A stretch of 9,729 nucleotides of DNA from Actinomycetes bacterium (GTDB lineage: Bacteria; Actinomycetota; Actinomycetes; Mycobacteriales; Mycobacteriaceae), in contig JAEWGK010000252.1 of assembly GCA_023388385.1 (NCBI GenBank), positions 1 through 9,729 of the forward strand, in the 5' to 3' direction. Made by a program: the position numbers and the translations under genes. The notes under the pieces were generated by a model, which saw only the letters and a list, made by a program, of their open reading frames with translations, did no database searches and was not told where the DNA came from. Positions 1 to 6,150 of this stretch are shown here, one piece after another (position 1 is the first letter of the stretch; every line of letters starts with the position of its first letter).

Positions 1-479
1 CCGTCGCGGAGCTGGCGGAGGTCCGCGCCCGCGTGCGTGCCGAGGGCCTGCCCGTGCGCGTCGCCGCCGACGAGTCCATCCGCAAGGCCGACGACCCGTG
101 GGAGGTCGTGCGGCTGAAGGCCGCGGACGTCGCCGTCGTCAAGGCCGCGCCGCTCGGCGGCCCGCGCGCGCTCGTCGACCTGGGCCTGCGGCTCGCGGAT
201 CACGGGGTGGCGCTGACGGTGTCGTCGGCGCTGGAGACCGCCGTCGGCATGCACGCGGGGCTCGTCGCCGCCGCGGCGCTGCCGGACCCGCAGCCCTGCG
301 GGCTGGCCACCGGGTCGCTGTTCGCGGAGGACGTCTGCGCTCCGCGGGCGCTTGTCGACGGCCACCTCGCCGTCGCACCCGCCGTACCCGATCCGGACCG
401 CATGGACGCCCTGGCCGCGCCGGGGGATCGGCGCGACTGGTGGCTGGACCGGGCGCGGCGTTGCCTGCGGCTACTCTAG
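1..479 (+). CDS. menC: o-succinylbenzoate synthase, C-terminal part (5' end outside window)
   Basis: This is the C-terminal half (about 158 residues) of MenC, an enolase-superfamily enzyme that dehydrates SHCHC to o-succinylbenzoate in menaquinone synthesis in the cytoplasm. The frame is open from the first in-frame codon at position 3, so the gene enters from outside the window. The segment ADESIR (Asp codon at 69) fits the last metal-ligand strand of the enolase barrel. KAAPLGG (Lys codon at 141) fits the catalytic lysine strand typical of MenC. The Gly/Ala-rich stretch with SSALET at about 220-240 fits the next barrel strand. The stop is TAG at 477-479. The menD start follows after 6 nt, as expected for a shared pathway operon. 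The assignment rests on these motifs plus the menD neighbour; a related muconate-cycloisomerase-like enzyme is the only real alternative and is less likely here. Confidence 0.88.
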   Translation, partial: VAELAEVRARVRAEGLPVRVAADESIRKADDPWEVVRLKAADVAVVKAAPLGGPRALVDLGLRLADHGVALTVSSALETAVGMHAGLVAAAALPDPQPCGLATGSLFAEDVCAPRALVDGHLAVAPAVPDPDRMDALAAPGDRRDWWLDRARRCLRLL

Positions 480-485
480 ATCCCC
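472..485 (+). promoter_or_regulatory. candidate leaderless -10 box for menD
   Basis: TACTCT at 472-477 matches the actinobacterial -10 pattern TANNNT and lies 8 nt before the menD ATG. That spacing would place the transcript start at or next to the start codon. No Shine-Dalgarno-like purine run precedes the ATG, which agrees with leaderless translation. There is no convincing -35: TTGCCT at 461-466 is only 5 nt upstream and too close. This is inference from spacing only; simple read-through from menC is the alternative. Confidence 0.35.
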
Positions 486-2201
486 ATGGACACCGCCCCC
501 GCCTCCGTCGCCGCCGCCGTCATCGTCGACGAGCTCGCCCGCCTGGGCGTGCGCGAGGCGGTCGTCTGCCCCGGCTCCCGCTCGGCCCCGCTGGCGCGGG
601 CGCTGGCGGCGGCGGACGCGGAGGGGCGCATCCGCCTCCACGTGCGCATGGACGAGCGCGGCGCGGGCTTCCTCGCCCTCGGGCTCGCGGCGGGGTCGGG
701 GGCGCCGGTGCCCGTCGTCGTCACGTCCGGCACGGCGGTGGCGAACCTCGCCCCGGCGATGGTCGAGGCCACGTGGTCCGGCATTCCGCTCCTGGCGCTC
801 ACGGCCGACCGGCCGGCGTCGTACCGCGGCACGGGGGCCAACCAGACCATCGAGCAGTCGCGGCTCTTCGACGCCTGCTCCGTGCGCTGCGACGACGTCG
901 ACGCCACCGGCGCCGTCGACCCGGCGGTGCTGCGCGCCCGCGTCGACCGCATGGTCGCGGCGATGACGGGGCCGTCGGGCGGGGCGGGCCACCTCAACGT
1001 CCGCCTCGTCGAGCCGCTCGTCCCGGAGCGCGACGACGTGCCGCAGCTCCCGCCGGGCCGCCCGGACGGCCGACCGTGGACCGACGTCGGTCACCTCGCG
1101 CCGGGCCGGCCGCGCCCGGTCGTCCTCGACGTCTCGGTGCCGACGCTCGTCATCGCCGGCGACGGCGCCCCGTCCATCCCGGAGCTCGACGACGTCCCGA
1201 CCGTCGCGGAGCCCACCGCCCCCGCCCCGGCGACGCCGGTGCACCCGCTGGCCCTCGGGTTGCTGTGCGGCGGCCCGCTGGTGGGCGACGAGGGCGTCGT
1301 CGACGTCCGGCCCCGCCAGGTCGTCGTCCTCGGCCGGCCCACGCTGCACCGTCCGGTGGCCCGGTTGCTCGCGGACCCGGACGTCGAGGTGACCGTCGTC
1401 ACGCGGGGCGGGCGGCCCCGCGCCGAGGACTACCCGGACGTCACCGCCAACGCGGTGCGCACATGCGCCGCGGTGGCCGTGACGGGCGAGCAGCCGGAGA
1501 CCTGGCTGCGCGCGGCGGAGGCCGCGTCGGAGATCGCCGCCGACGCCGTCCGCGAGGCCGTCGCCGCAGATGGCGCGATGTCCGGGCTCCACGTCGCGGC
1601 GGCGGTGGCGGACTCGCTGCGCACCGGCGACCTGCTGGTGCTCGGCGCGTCCAACGCTGTGCGCGACGCGTCGCTGGCGGGCCTGCCGTTCCCCGGCGTC
1701 GACGTCGTGGGCTTCCGCGGGGCCGCCGGCATCGACGGCACCATCGCGGCGGCGATCGGCCGGGCGCTCGTGCGCGACCGCTCCGAGCCCGACGCCGTCC
1801 GCCCGCCGCGCACGCTGGCGCTCATGGGCGACCTCACGTTCCTCCATGACGCCGGCTCCCTGCAGGTGGGCCCCGGCGAGCCGCGCCCGGGCAACCTCCT
1901 CATCGTCGTGGCCAACGACGTCGGCGGCGGCATCTTCGAGACCCTCGAGCCCGGCCGCGAGGAGCTGCGGGCCGGCTTCGAGCGCATCTTCGGCACCCCG
2001 CACGACGTCGACATCGCCGCAGTGTGCGACGCGTACGGCGTCGACTACCGCCGGGCCGACGACCTGCCGACGCTGCTGGCCGAGCTGCACCCCGACACCG
2101 ACGTCGACGGCATCCGCGTCGTCGAGGCGCGCACGGACCGCTCCGTGCGCCGTGCCCTCCACGCGGGCCTCGCGGCCCGGACGACGGCGGGTGAGGCGTG
2201 A
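486..2201 (+). CDS. menD: 2-succinyl-5-enolpyruvyl-6-hydroxy-3-cyclohexene-1-carboxylate synthase (SEPHCHC synthase)
   Basis: MenD is a ThDP-dependent enzyme that joins 2-oxoglutarate to isochorismate, the first committed step of menaquinone synthesis. The 571-residue length is normal for the family. The N-terminal pyrimidine-binding domain shows CPGSRSAPL (28-36), the ThDP-activating Glu in MDERGAGF (Glu57), TSGTAVANL (80-88), TADRP (106-110) and GANQTI (117-122). The C-terminal diphosphate-binding domain shows GDLTFLHDAGSL (448-459) and NDVGGGIFE (477-485), the metal/ThDP motif. The middle domain (about 170-370) is less conserved, as usual. The ATG at 486 directly precedes the conserved N-terminus and lies 6 nt after menC. 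The stop overlaps the start of the next gene (TGATG), implying translational coupling downstream. No key residue appears to be missing. Confidence 0.97.
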   Translation: MDTAPASVAAAVIVDELARLGVREAVVCPGSRSAPLARALAAADAEGRIRLHVRMDERGAGFLALGLAAGSGAPVPVVVTSGTAVANLAPAMVEATWSGIPLLALTADRPASYRGTGANQTIEQSRLFDACSVRCDDVDATGAVDPAVLRARVDRMVAAMTGPSGGAGHLNVRLVEPLVPERDDVPQLPPGRPDGRPWTDVGHLAPGRPRPVVLDVSVPTLVIAGDGAPSIPELDDVPTVAEPTAPAPATPVHPLALGLLCGGPLVGDEGVVDVRPRQVVVLGRPTLHRPVARLLADPDVEVTVVTRGGRPRAEDYPDVTANAVRTCAAVAVTGEQPETWLRAAEAASEIAADAVREAVAADGAMSGLHVAAAVADSLRTGDLLVLGASNAVRDASLAGLPFPGVDVVGFRGAAGIDGTIAAAIGRALVRDRSEPDAVRPPRTLALMGDLTFLHDAGSLQVGPGEPRPGNLLIVVANDVGGGIFETLEPGREELRAGFERIFGTPHDVDIAAVCDAYGVDYRRADDLPTLLAELHPDTDVDGIRVVEARTDRSVRRALHAGLAARTTAGEA

Positions 2202-2650
2202 TGGGCGGGGGCTGGCCGCGCCGGTTCCGGCAGGCGATCCTCGTGCTGCTCGCGGTGCTGCTCGTGTCGTGCCTGGGCATGGTGTTCGGCGCGTGGTGGG
2301 GCGACCGCGGCATCGAGTCGGACACGGGCCACGCCGTCGCGGAGGTCCGGTCCGTCGAGCGCATGCGGACGTCGGTGGACTTCGTCGACGAGGACGGCGA
2401 GTACCGCTCGCCCCCGCGTGGCGTCCGCTATCCGGTCGGCCTGGAGGAGGGCGATCGCGTCCGGGTCGAATACGACAGGGGGGATCCGGACCTCGCCCGC
2501 GTCGAGGGCCGCCGCTGGACCCTGACGCTCGTCCCGGCGGCGTCCGTCTTCGCAGCGGGGCTGCTGATCGCCGCGGTGCCGTGGTGGCTCACGGTTCGCG
2601 CCACCAGGCTCGACACCGTGGGTTCACCGTACGATAAGGGAAAGTAAACC
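2201..2650 (+). CDS. two-TM membrane protein, DUF3592-like
   Basis: This is a small membrane protein of 148 residues. A basic N-terminus (GWPRRFRQ) leads into a hydrophobic segment at about 12-32. A soluble part of about 75 residues follows, then a second hydrophobic segment at about 108-130. The soluble part contains the DUF3592-type pattern of a Tyr-Pro-Val-Gly stretch (77-80), then GDRVRVEYDRGDPDLARV (84-101). No enzymatic function is known for this family. I chose ATG 2201, which shares one base with the menD stop (TGATG) and is preceded by GGGTGAGG; the in-frame GTG at 2198 is an alternative that adds one residue. A protein of this kind sits between menD and mgtA in Mycobacterium tuberculosis too (Rv0556 position), so the neighbourhood is conserved although the role is unknown. 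The last codon before the stop is at 2642-2644 and the stop is TAA at 2645-2647; nothing beyond 2647 is coding. Confidence 0.78.
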
Positions 2651-2685
2651 TCGCCATAACGGCCTCGACGAAAGGGGGTGGCACG
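2629..2685 (+). promoter_or_regulatory. candidate promoter and strong RBS for mgtA
   Basis: TACGAT at 2630-2635 is a plausible TANNNT -10 box at the end of the preceding gene. It lies in a locally A/T-rich stretch (about 2628-2662) that stands out from the GC-rich surroundings. The sequence around it (GTACGATAAGG) is nearly the same as the -10 region of the HNH gene (GTACGATGAGG at 4658-4668). No good -35 is visible. AAAGGGGGT at 2671-2679 is a strong Shine-Dalgarno sequence 6 nt before the GTG start at 2686. The RBS is well supported; the promoter is inference. Confidence 0.45.
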
Positions 2686-3846
2686 GTGGGTCGCATGCGA
2701 GTCGCAATCGTCGCGGAATCCTTCCTCCCCAACATGAACGGCGTCACGAACTCCGTTCTCCGGGTGCTCGACCATCTGGCGGACCGCGGGCACGAGGCGC
2801 TGGTCATCGCGCCCGGCGCCCGCATGCACCAGGAGGAGGCGGAGTCCTACCGCGGCTTCCGCATCGCCCGGGTGCCCACCGTGATGGTGCCGCTCATCGA
2901 CTCTCTGCCGATCGGCGTCCCGAACTCCACGCTGGCCGTGGAGCTGCGCCGCTTCGCCCCCGACGTGGTCCATCTGGCCTCGCCGTTCGTCCTCGGCGCC
3001 GCCGGCGCGTTCACCGCCCGCGCCCTGCAGATCCCGGCCGTCGCCGTGTATCAGACGGACGTCGCGGGCTTCGCCAACAACTACCGCCTCAAGGGCCTCG
3101 GCTCCGCCGCGTGGGCCTGGACGCGCGTCATCCACAACTCCTGCGCCCGCACGCTCGCCCCGTCCACGTCGACCATCCGCGATCTGATGGAGCACGGGAT
3201 CCGCGATATCCACCGCTGGGGCCGTGGCGTCGACGGCGTCCGCTTCCACCCGTCGAAGCGCTCCGATGCGCTGCGCCGCATGTGGAGCCCGGACGGCCGC
3301 CCGATCGTCGGCTACGTCGGCCGCCTGGCCGCGGAGAAGTCGGTCCAGCGCCTCGCGGAGGTCGCGGCGGACGGCCGCTGGCAGGTCGTCATCGTGGGCG
3401 ACGGCCCGGAGCGGAAGCAGCTGCAGGAGCGCCTGCCGTCGGCCGTGTTCACCGGCCAGCTGGGCGGCGACGAACTGGCCCGCGCCTACGCCTCCCTGGA
3501 TCTCTTCGTCCACACCGGCGAGTACGAGACGTTCTGCCAGGCCATCCAGGAGGCCCACGCCTCCGGCGTCCCGGCCATCGCCCCCGACGCGGGCGGTCCG
3601 CGTGATCTCATCCACCCCGGCGTCGATGGCGAGCTGCTGCCGGTCGACGGCTTCGCCCGCGCCCTGTCCGCCGCCGTCGCCCGCTGGACCGGCGACGTCG
3701 TCAGCGACGACCTGCGCCGAACCTGCCGCGCGTCCGTCGAGGGCCGCACGTGGGAGTCGCTCTGCGAGGATCTCCTGGGCCACTACGCCGCCGTCTCCGG
3801 TGCCTCCGCGCGCCCCCGGACGGGCCGCGCGGACCGCGTGGCGTGA
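2686..3846 (+). CDS. mgtA: GT4-family alpha-mannosyltransferase, MgtA/PimB-like
   Basis: This GT-B fold glycosyltransferase has 386 residues. The N-terminal acceptor domain begins MRVAIVAESFLPNMNGVTNSV, with the glycine-containing loop typical of GT4 enzymes. The C-terminal donor domain shows GYVGRLAAEK (209-218, Arg213 and Lys218 expected to contact the sugar-nucleotide phosphates), GDGPER, and the EX7E motif Glu281-Glu289 within EYETFCQAIQEAHASG. Its position between a DUF3592 protein and menG matches MgtA of Mycobacterium (Rv0557) and Corynebacterium. MgtA uses GDP-mannose to mannosylate glucuronosyl-diacylglycerol on the inner face of the membrane, feeding lipomannan-like glycolipids. The GTG at 2686 is preferred because the Shine-Dalgarno lies 6 nt upstream; ATG 2695 would be 15 nt away. 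The paralog PimB' has similar motifs, so the exact acceptor is inferred from synteny and not from sequence alone. The C-terminal Arg/Ala-rich tail looks disordered. Confidence 0.85.
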   Translation: MGRMRVAIVAESFLPNMNGVTNSVLRVLDHLADRGHEALVIAPGARMHQEEAESYRGFRIARVPTVMVPLIDSLPIGVPNSTLAVELRRFAPDVVHLASPFVLGAAGAFTARALQIPAVAVYQTDVAGFANNYRLKGLGSAAWAWTRVIHNSCARTLAPSTSTIRDLMEHGIRDIHRWGRGVDGVRFHPSKRSDALRRMWSPDGRPIVGYVGRLAAEKSVQRLAEVAADGRWQVVIVGDGPERKQLQERLPSAVFTGQLGGDELARAYASLDLFVHTGEYETFCQAIQEAHASGVPAIAPDAGGPRDLIHPGVDGELLPVDGFARALSAAVARWTGDVVSDDLRRTCRASVEGRTWESLCEDLLGHYAAVSGASARPRTGRADRVA

Positions 3847-3854
3847 GGCTCCGG

Positions 3855-3867
3855 TAGCCTTCCCGGT
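3855..3867 (+). promoter_or_regulatory. candidate leaderless -10 box for menG
   Basis: TAGCCT at 3855-3860 fits TANNNT and lies 7 nt before the menG GTG at 3868, the spacing expected if transcription starts at the start codon. The 21-nt gap after mgtA has no purine-rich Shine-Dalgarno in a useful position. No -35 is evident. Co-transcription with mgtA remains possible. Confidence 0.35.
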
Positions 3868-4557
3868 GTGGCGAAGGCAGATCTGGACAAGAAGCCGTTC
3901 GAGGTCGCGTCGATGTTCGACGCCGTCGGGAAGCGGTACGACATCACCAACACCGTGATGACGGGCGGCCTCGACGCCTACTGGCGCCGCCGCATCACCC
4001 GCCGGCTCGATCCGCGGCCGGGGGAGCGGGTCCTCGATCTCGCCGCGGGCACCGCTATCTCCACGGAGGCGCTGGCGGCCGACGGCGCCTGGTGCGTGGC
4101 CTGCGATTTCTCCCGGGGCATGCTCAAGGCAGGCGCGCACCGCGACGTCCCGAAGGTCTGCGGCGACGGCATGAACCTTCCCTTCGCGGACGACTCCTTC
4201 GACGCGGTCACCATCACCTGGGGCCTGCGCAACATCCACGACCCGGAGCAGGGGCTGCGCGAGATGGCCCGGGTGACCAAGCCGGGCGGCCGCATCACCG
4301 TCGCGGAGTTCTCCACGCCGGTCGTGCCCGTCGCGGCGATGGTCTACAAGGAGTACATCATGGCCGCGCTGCCGGCCATCGCCCGCGCGGTGTCGTCGAA
4401 CCCCGACGCGTACGTCTACCTGGCCGAGTCCATCCGCGCGTGGCCCGATCAGGAGGAGCTGGCCCGCATGATCAACAGGAACGGCTGGGAGGACTGCGGC
4501 TGGCAGAACCTCACCTTCGGCATCGCCGCGATGCACTCGGCGGTGAAGCCGGGGTAG
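3868..4557 (+). CDS. menG: demethylmenaquinone methyltransferase
   Basis: This UbiE/MenG-type, SAM-dependent C-methyltransferase converts demethylmenaquinone to menaquinone, the last step of the pathway, at the membrane. Its 229 residues are normal for actinobacterial forms. The family's N-terminal signature is present as [18 protein letters not shown] (17-34). SAM motif I is VLDLAAGTA (55-63); the AGTA variant in place of the more common GTG also occurs in mycobacterial homologs, so it is not a defect. [17 protein letters not shown] and WGLRNI follow, then [15 protein letters not shown]. The GTG at 3868 lies 21 nt after mgtA and gives the usual N-terminus. The 3' end is followed by a terminator, so this is the last gene of the block. 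The isoprenoid reductase and prenyl diphosphate synthase genes found nearby in some relatives are absent downstream. Confidence 0.95.
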   Translation: MAKADLDKKPFEVASMFDAVGKRYDITNTVMTGGLDAYWRRRITRRLDPRPGERVLDLAAGTAISTEALAADGAWCVACDFSRGMLKAGAHRDVPKVCGDGMNLPFADDSFDAVTITWGLRNIHDPEQGLREMARVTKPGGRITVAEFSTPVVPVAAMVYKEYIMAALPAIARAVSSNPDAYVYLAESIRAWPDQEELARMINRNGWEDCGWQNLTFGIAAMHSAVKPG

Positions 4558-4582
4558 GTCCGGCCCCCGAATCCACTGCGCC

Positions 4583-4612
4583 GCACCCCGTTCCGGGGTG
4601 CGCGCCCTTTTT
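4583..4612 (+). terminator. rho-independent terminator after menG
   Basis: An 8-bp perfect stem, GCACCCCG (4583-4590) with CGGGGTGC (4594-4601), encloses a 3-nt loop. It is followed 6 nt later by five T residues (4608-4612). It begins 25 nt after the menG stop. The gap between stem and T-run is a little long, but the stem is very stable. Confidence 0.75.
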
Positions 4613-4627
4613 CGAAAAAATCGTCGA
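4612..4627 (+). promoter_or_regulatory. LexA/SOS-box-like palindrome 1
   Basis: The 16-bp site reads TCGAAA-AAAT-CGTCGA. Compared with the corynebacterial LexA consensus as I recall it, TCGAA(A/C)ANNTGTTCGA, 12 of the 14 fixed positions match; the two mismatches are at 4622 and 4623. It starts on the last T of the menG terminator and ends 7 nt before the -35 of the HNH gene. Binding is inferred, not shown. Confidence 0.45.
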
Positions 4628-4634
4628 AAACCCC

Positions 4635-4664
4635 TTGCGCGCCGTTATCGAACGCCAGTACGAT
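4635..4664 (+). promoter_or_regulatory. candidate sigma-A promoter of the HNH gene
   Basis: TTGCGC (4635-4640) and TACGAT (4659-4664) form a -35/-10 pair with an 18-nt spacer. A transcript starting near 4671 would have a leader of about 30 nt that includes the Shine-Dalgarno GGGGGA (4688-4693) and reaches the ATG at 4701. The SOS-box-like site 2 covers the 3' half of the spacer and most of the -10 box. Confidence 0.55.
4648..4663 (+). promoter_or_regulatory. LexA/SOS-box-like palindrome 2 overlapping the -10
   Basis: The site reads TCGAAC-GCCA-GTACGA. It differs at one of 12 fixed positions from the mycobacterial SOS box TCGAAC-N4-GTTCGA (T to A at 4660). The altered base is also the essential second-position A of the -10 box TACGAT, so the mismatch may be a compromise between operator and promoter. 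Repressor binding here would block RNA polymerase. Confidence 0.55.
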
Positions 4665-4700
4665 GAGGTCAGCACTGGCGGAGCATCGGGGGATGAGGCG

Positions 4701-6083
4701 ATGACCGGGGGACCGGACGGCGGGGATCGTCGTCACGCACATCAAGCACATCAGGAACACGGAGAACGGCGCTCACAAGGTTCGCGTGACGACGGCGCGG
4801 GCGGCGACCGGCCCCGGCGCTTCCGCAACGAGCGCCCGGATGACCCGCTCTGCGGCGTCGCGATGGCCCGCAACCGCGCAGAGGCGGAGTTGGCGCGGGT
4901 GGCGCGGCCGGACCCGGACGCGGACGTCGAGCACCATTTCGCCGTCCTGTCCGTGCGGATGGGCATCCCGCGCGGCGCGGCTGTGGGCTACGCGCTGGCG
5001 GGGGAGGCGCTGCACCGCATGCCGCTGCTCGCCGCGTCATGCGCTGAGCGGGGGCACCTGCCGCAGTGGCATCTGCGGATCATCGGGGAGTGCGTGGCGG
5101 CGGTGCCGGACGAGTGCATCGGTGCGGTGGAAGACGCCATCCTCGAGTTCTTCCGGCCCGTGCGCGACGGCCAAGCGCTGCCGGGGCCGCGGACGCTGCG
5201 GCGGTATCTCATGCAGATCATCGACGACCTCGCCCCGCTGGCCGCACCGGCGGAGGACGGGGATATGCCGTCGTCGGGCGATCCGACGCCCGAGTCCGCG
5301 GCGTTCGACGAGCGCGGGGACGACGTGCACTCCTTCGCCGCCGAGCTGCGGCCGGATCGGATGCACGAGTTCCGGCTCATCCTCGACGCGCTGTGCGCGG
5401 AGCTCGGTTGTTCCCGCGCGGAGGGGCTGCTGGCGATGGCGCACCGCGCCGCCCGCGTCGACGTGACCATCAATCTGTACCGCTCCGTCGACGAGCCCGA
5501 CGGCCGAGCGTGGCTGCCGGGCGTCGGCTGGCTCGGACGCGTGGCGACGGAGGAATGGACCGCCCGCGCCACGCACGTCCGTTTCTCCTCCGACTCCACC
5601 GCCGGGGGCTACCGGCCGACGGAGGCGCAGCGGGCACGGGTCGAGGGCGTCGACGGCACGTGCCGGTTCCCGGGTTGTGACGCGCCTGCCCACCGGTGCG
5701 ACGTCGACCATGTGAGGCCATACGACCACGATGACCCGTCGCGCGGCGGTCCCACGGATACCGCCAACCTCCATCTGCTGTGCCGTCGCCACCACAACCT
5801 CAAGACGGCGCGGTTGTGGGACGTCTCGCGCCGTCCGGGCGGGGAGGAGATGTGGACGAGCGTGGATGGGGAGTCACTGTCGACGCTGCCGTCGGGACCG
5901 CTGGCCGGCCGCGGACGCGAGACGTTCGCGGTGCATCTCGCCTGCCGCGCCGCGACGCTCCGGCTCCGCAACCTCCGCCGTCTCGGCGTGGCCGACGAGG
6001 ACGAGCTGACGCGACGCCGGGCGGAGCGGGGATGGGGACGCGGAGGTGCGGGAGGCATGACGGATGTCACCCCGAATCCGTGA
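4701..6083 (+). CDS. DUF222 / HNH endonuclease domain protein (13E12 repeat family)
   Basis: This 460-residue protein has a central DUF222 region (about 75-310) and a C-terminal HNH nuclease domain. The HNH part shows the zinc pair CRFPGC (321-326), DVDHV with His337, Asn356 in TANLHLLC, and CRRHHN (Cys361, His364, His365). All expected HNH and zinc residues are present, so it looks intact. Such proteins are common and multi-copy in actinobacteria (the 13E12 repeat family of M. tuberculosis); their biological role is unsettled and DNA nicking or mobility is only inferred. ATG 4701 is preferred: GGGGGA lies 7 nt upstream and the promoter sits about 30 nt further up. The only later in-frame start nearby is ATG 4863, which would remove a His/Arg-rich N-terminus with atypical codons. 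The gene stands alone between the men block and an ABC/two-component unit. Upstream SOS-like boxes suggest LexA control. Confidence 0.88.
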   Translation: MTGGPDGGDRRHAHQAHQEHGERRSQGSRDDGAGGDRPRRFRNERPDDPLCGVAMARNRAEAELARVARPDPDADVEHHFAVLSVRMGIPRGAAVGYALAGEALHRMPLLAASCAERGHLPQWHLRIIGECVAAVPDECIGAVEDAILEFFRPVRDGQALPGPRTLRRYLMQIIDDLAPLAAPAEDGDMPSSGDPTPESAAFDERGDDVHSFAAELRPDRMHEFRLILDALCAELGCSRAEGLLAMAHRAARVDVTINLYRSVDEPDGRAWLPGVGWLGRVATEEWTARATHVRFSSDSTAGGYRPTEAQRARVEGVDGTCRFPGCDAPAHRCDVDHVRPYDHDDPSRGGPTDTANLHLLCRRHHNLKTARLWDVSRRPGGEEMWTSVDGESLSTLPSGPLAGRGRETFAVHLACRAATLRLRNLRRLGVADEDELTRRRAERGWGRGGAGGMTDVTPNP

Positions 6084-6150
6084 CGGACGGTGAGCAGCCG
6101 GTGACAAAGGACGCTACCGGCGCAAACGCCACCGGGTGACCATCGGGGGC
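6084..6150 (+). promoter_or_regulatory. short intergenic region before the ABC/two-component unit, with a dyad
   Basis: This 67-nt gap must hold the promoter of the downstream unit unless the HNH transcript reads through; I see no T-tailed terminator after the HNH gene. It contains CCGGT (6098-6102) and ACCGG (6116-6120), a dyad with a 13-nt spacer. TGAC recurs at 6081, 6102 and 6137. No convincing -35/-10 pair is visible. An operator for the encoded response regulator is possible but unproven. Confidence 0.25.

Noticed and set aside
461..466. TTGCCT as a -35 for menD
   Set aside because: It is only 5 nt from the candidate -10 TACTCT, far from the 16-18 nt needed.
98..1849. Long + strand open frame overlapping menC and menD in another frame
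   Set aside because: The translation is almost wholly Arg/Gly/Ala/Pro, the usual out-of-frame product of GC-rich coding DNA.
471..2162. Long open frame on the minus strand opposite menD (563 codons)
   Set aside because: It is a by-product of high GC content: it mirrors menD codons, is low-complexity Arg/Asp/Ala-rich and has no recognisable domain.
2261..2275. Lipobox-like LVSC in the DUF3592 protein
   Set aside because: The hydrophobic segment continues after the Cys (LGMVFGAWW), so it reads as a transmembrane helix and not a lipoprotein signal peptide.
4037..4065. Altered SAM motif in MenG (AAGTA, not GTG)
   Set aside because: The same variant occurs in mycobacterial MenG/MenH as I recall it, so it is a lineage feature and not a loss of function.
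2428..4536. Very long open frame on the minus strand opposite mgtA and menG (702 codons)
   Set aside because: It spans several well-supported genes and its translation is compositionally biased with no motifs; the + strand genes have clear family signatures.
4092..4700. Upstream in-frame extension of the HNH gene to 4092
   Set aside because: It would run through menG in another frame, the terminator and the promoter; the RBS and promoter support ATG 4701.
6061..6080. CGGAT/ATCCG inverted repeat at the end of the HNH gene as a terminator
   Set aside because: The stem is only 5 bp with a 10-nt loop, lies inside the coding sequence and has no T-run.
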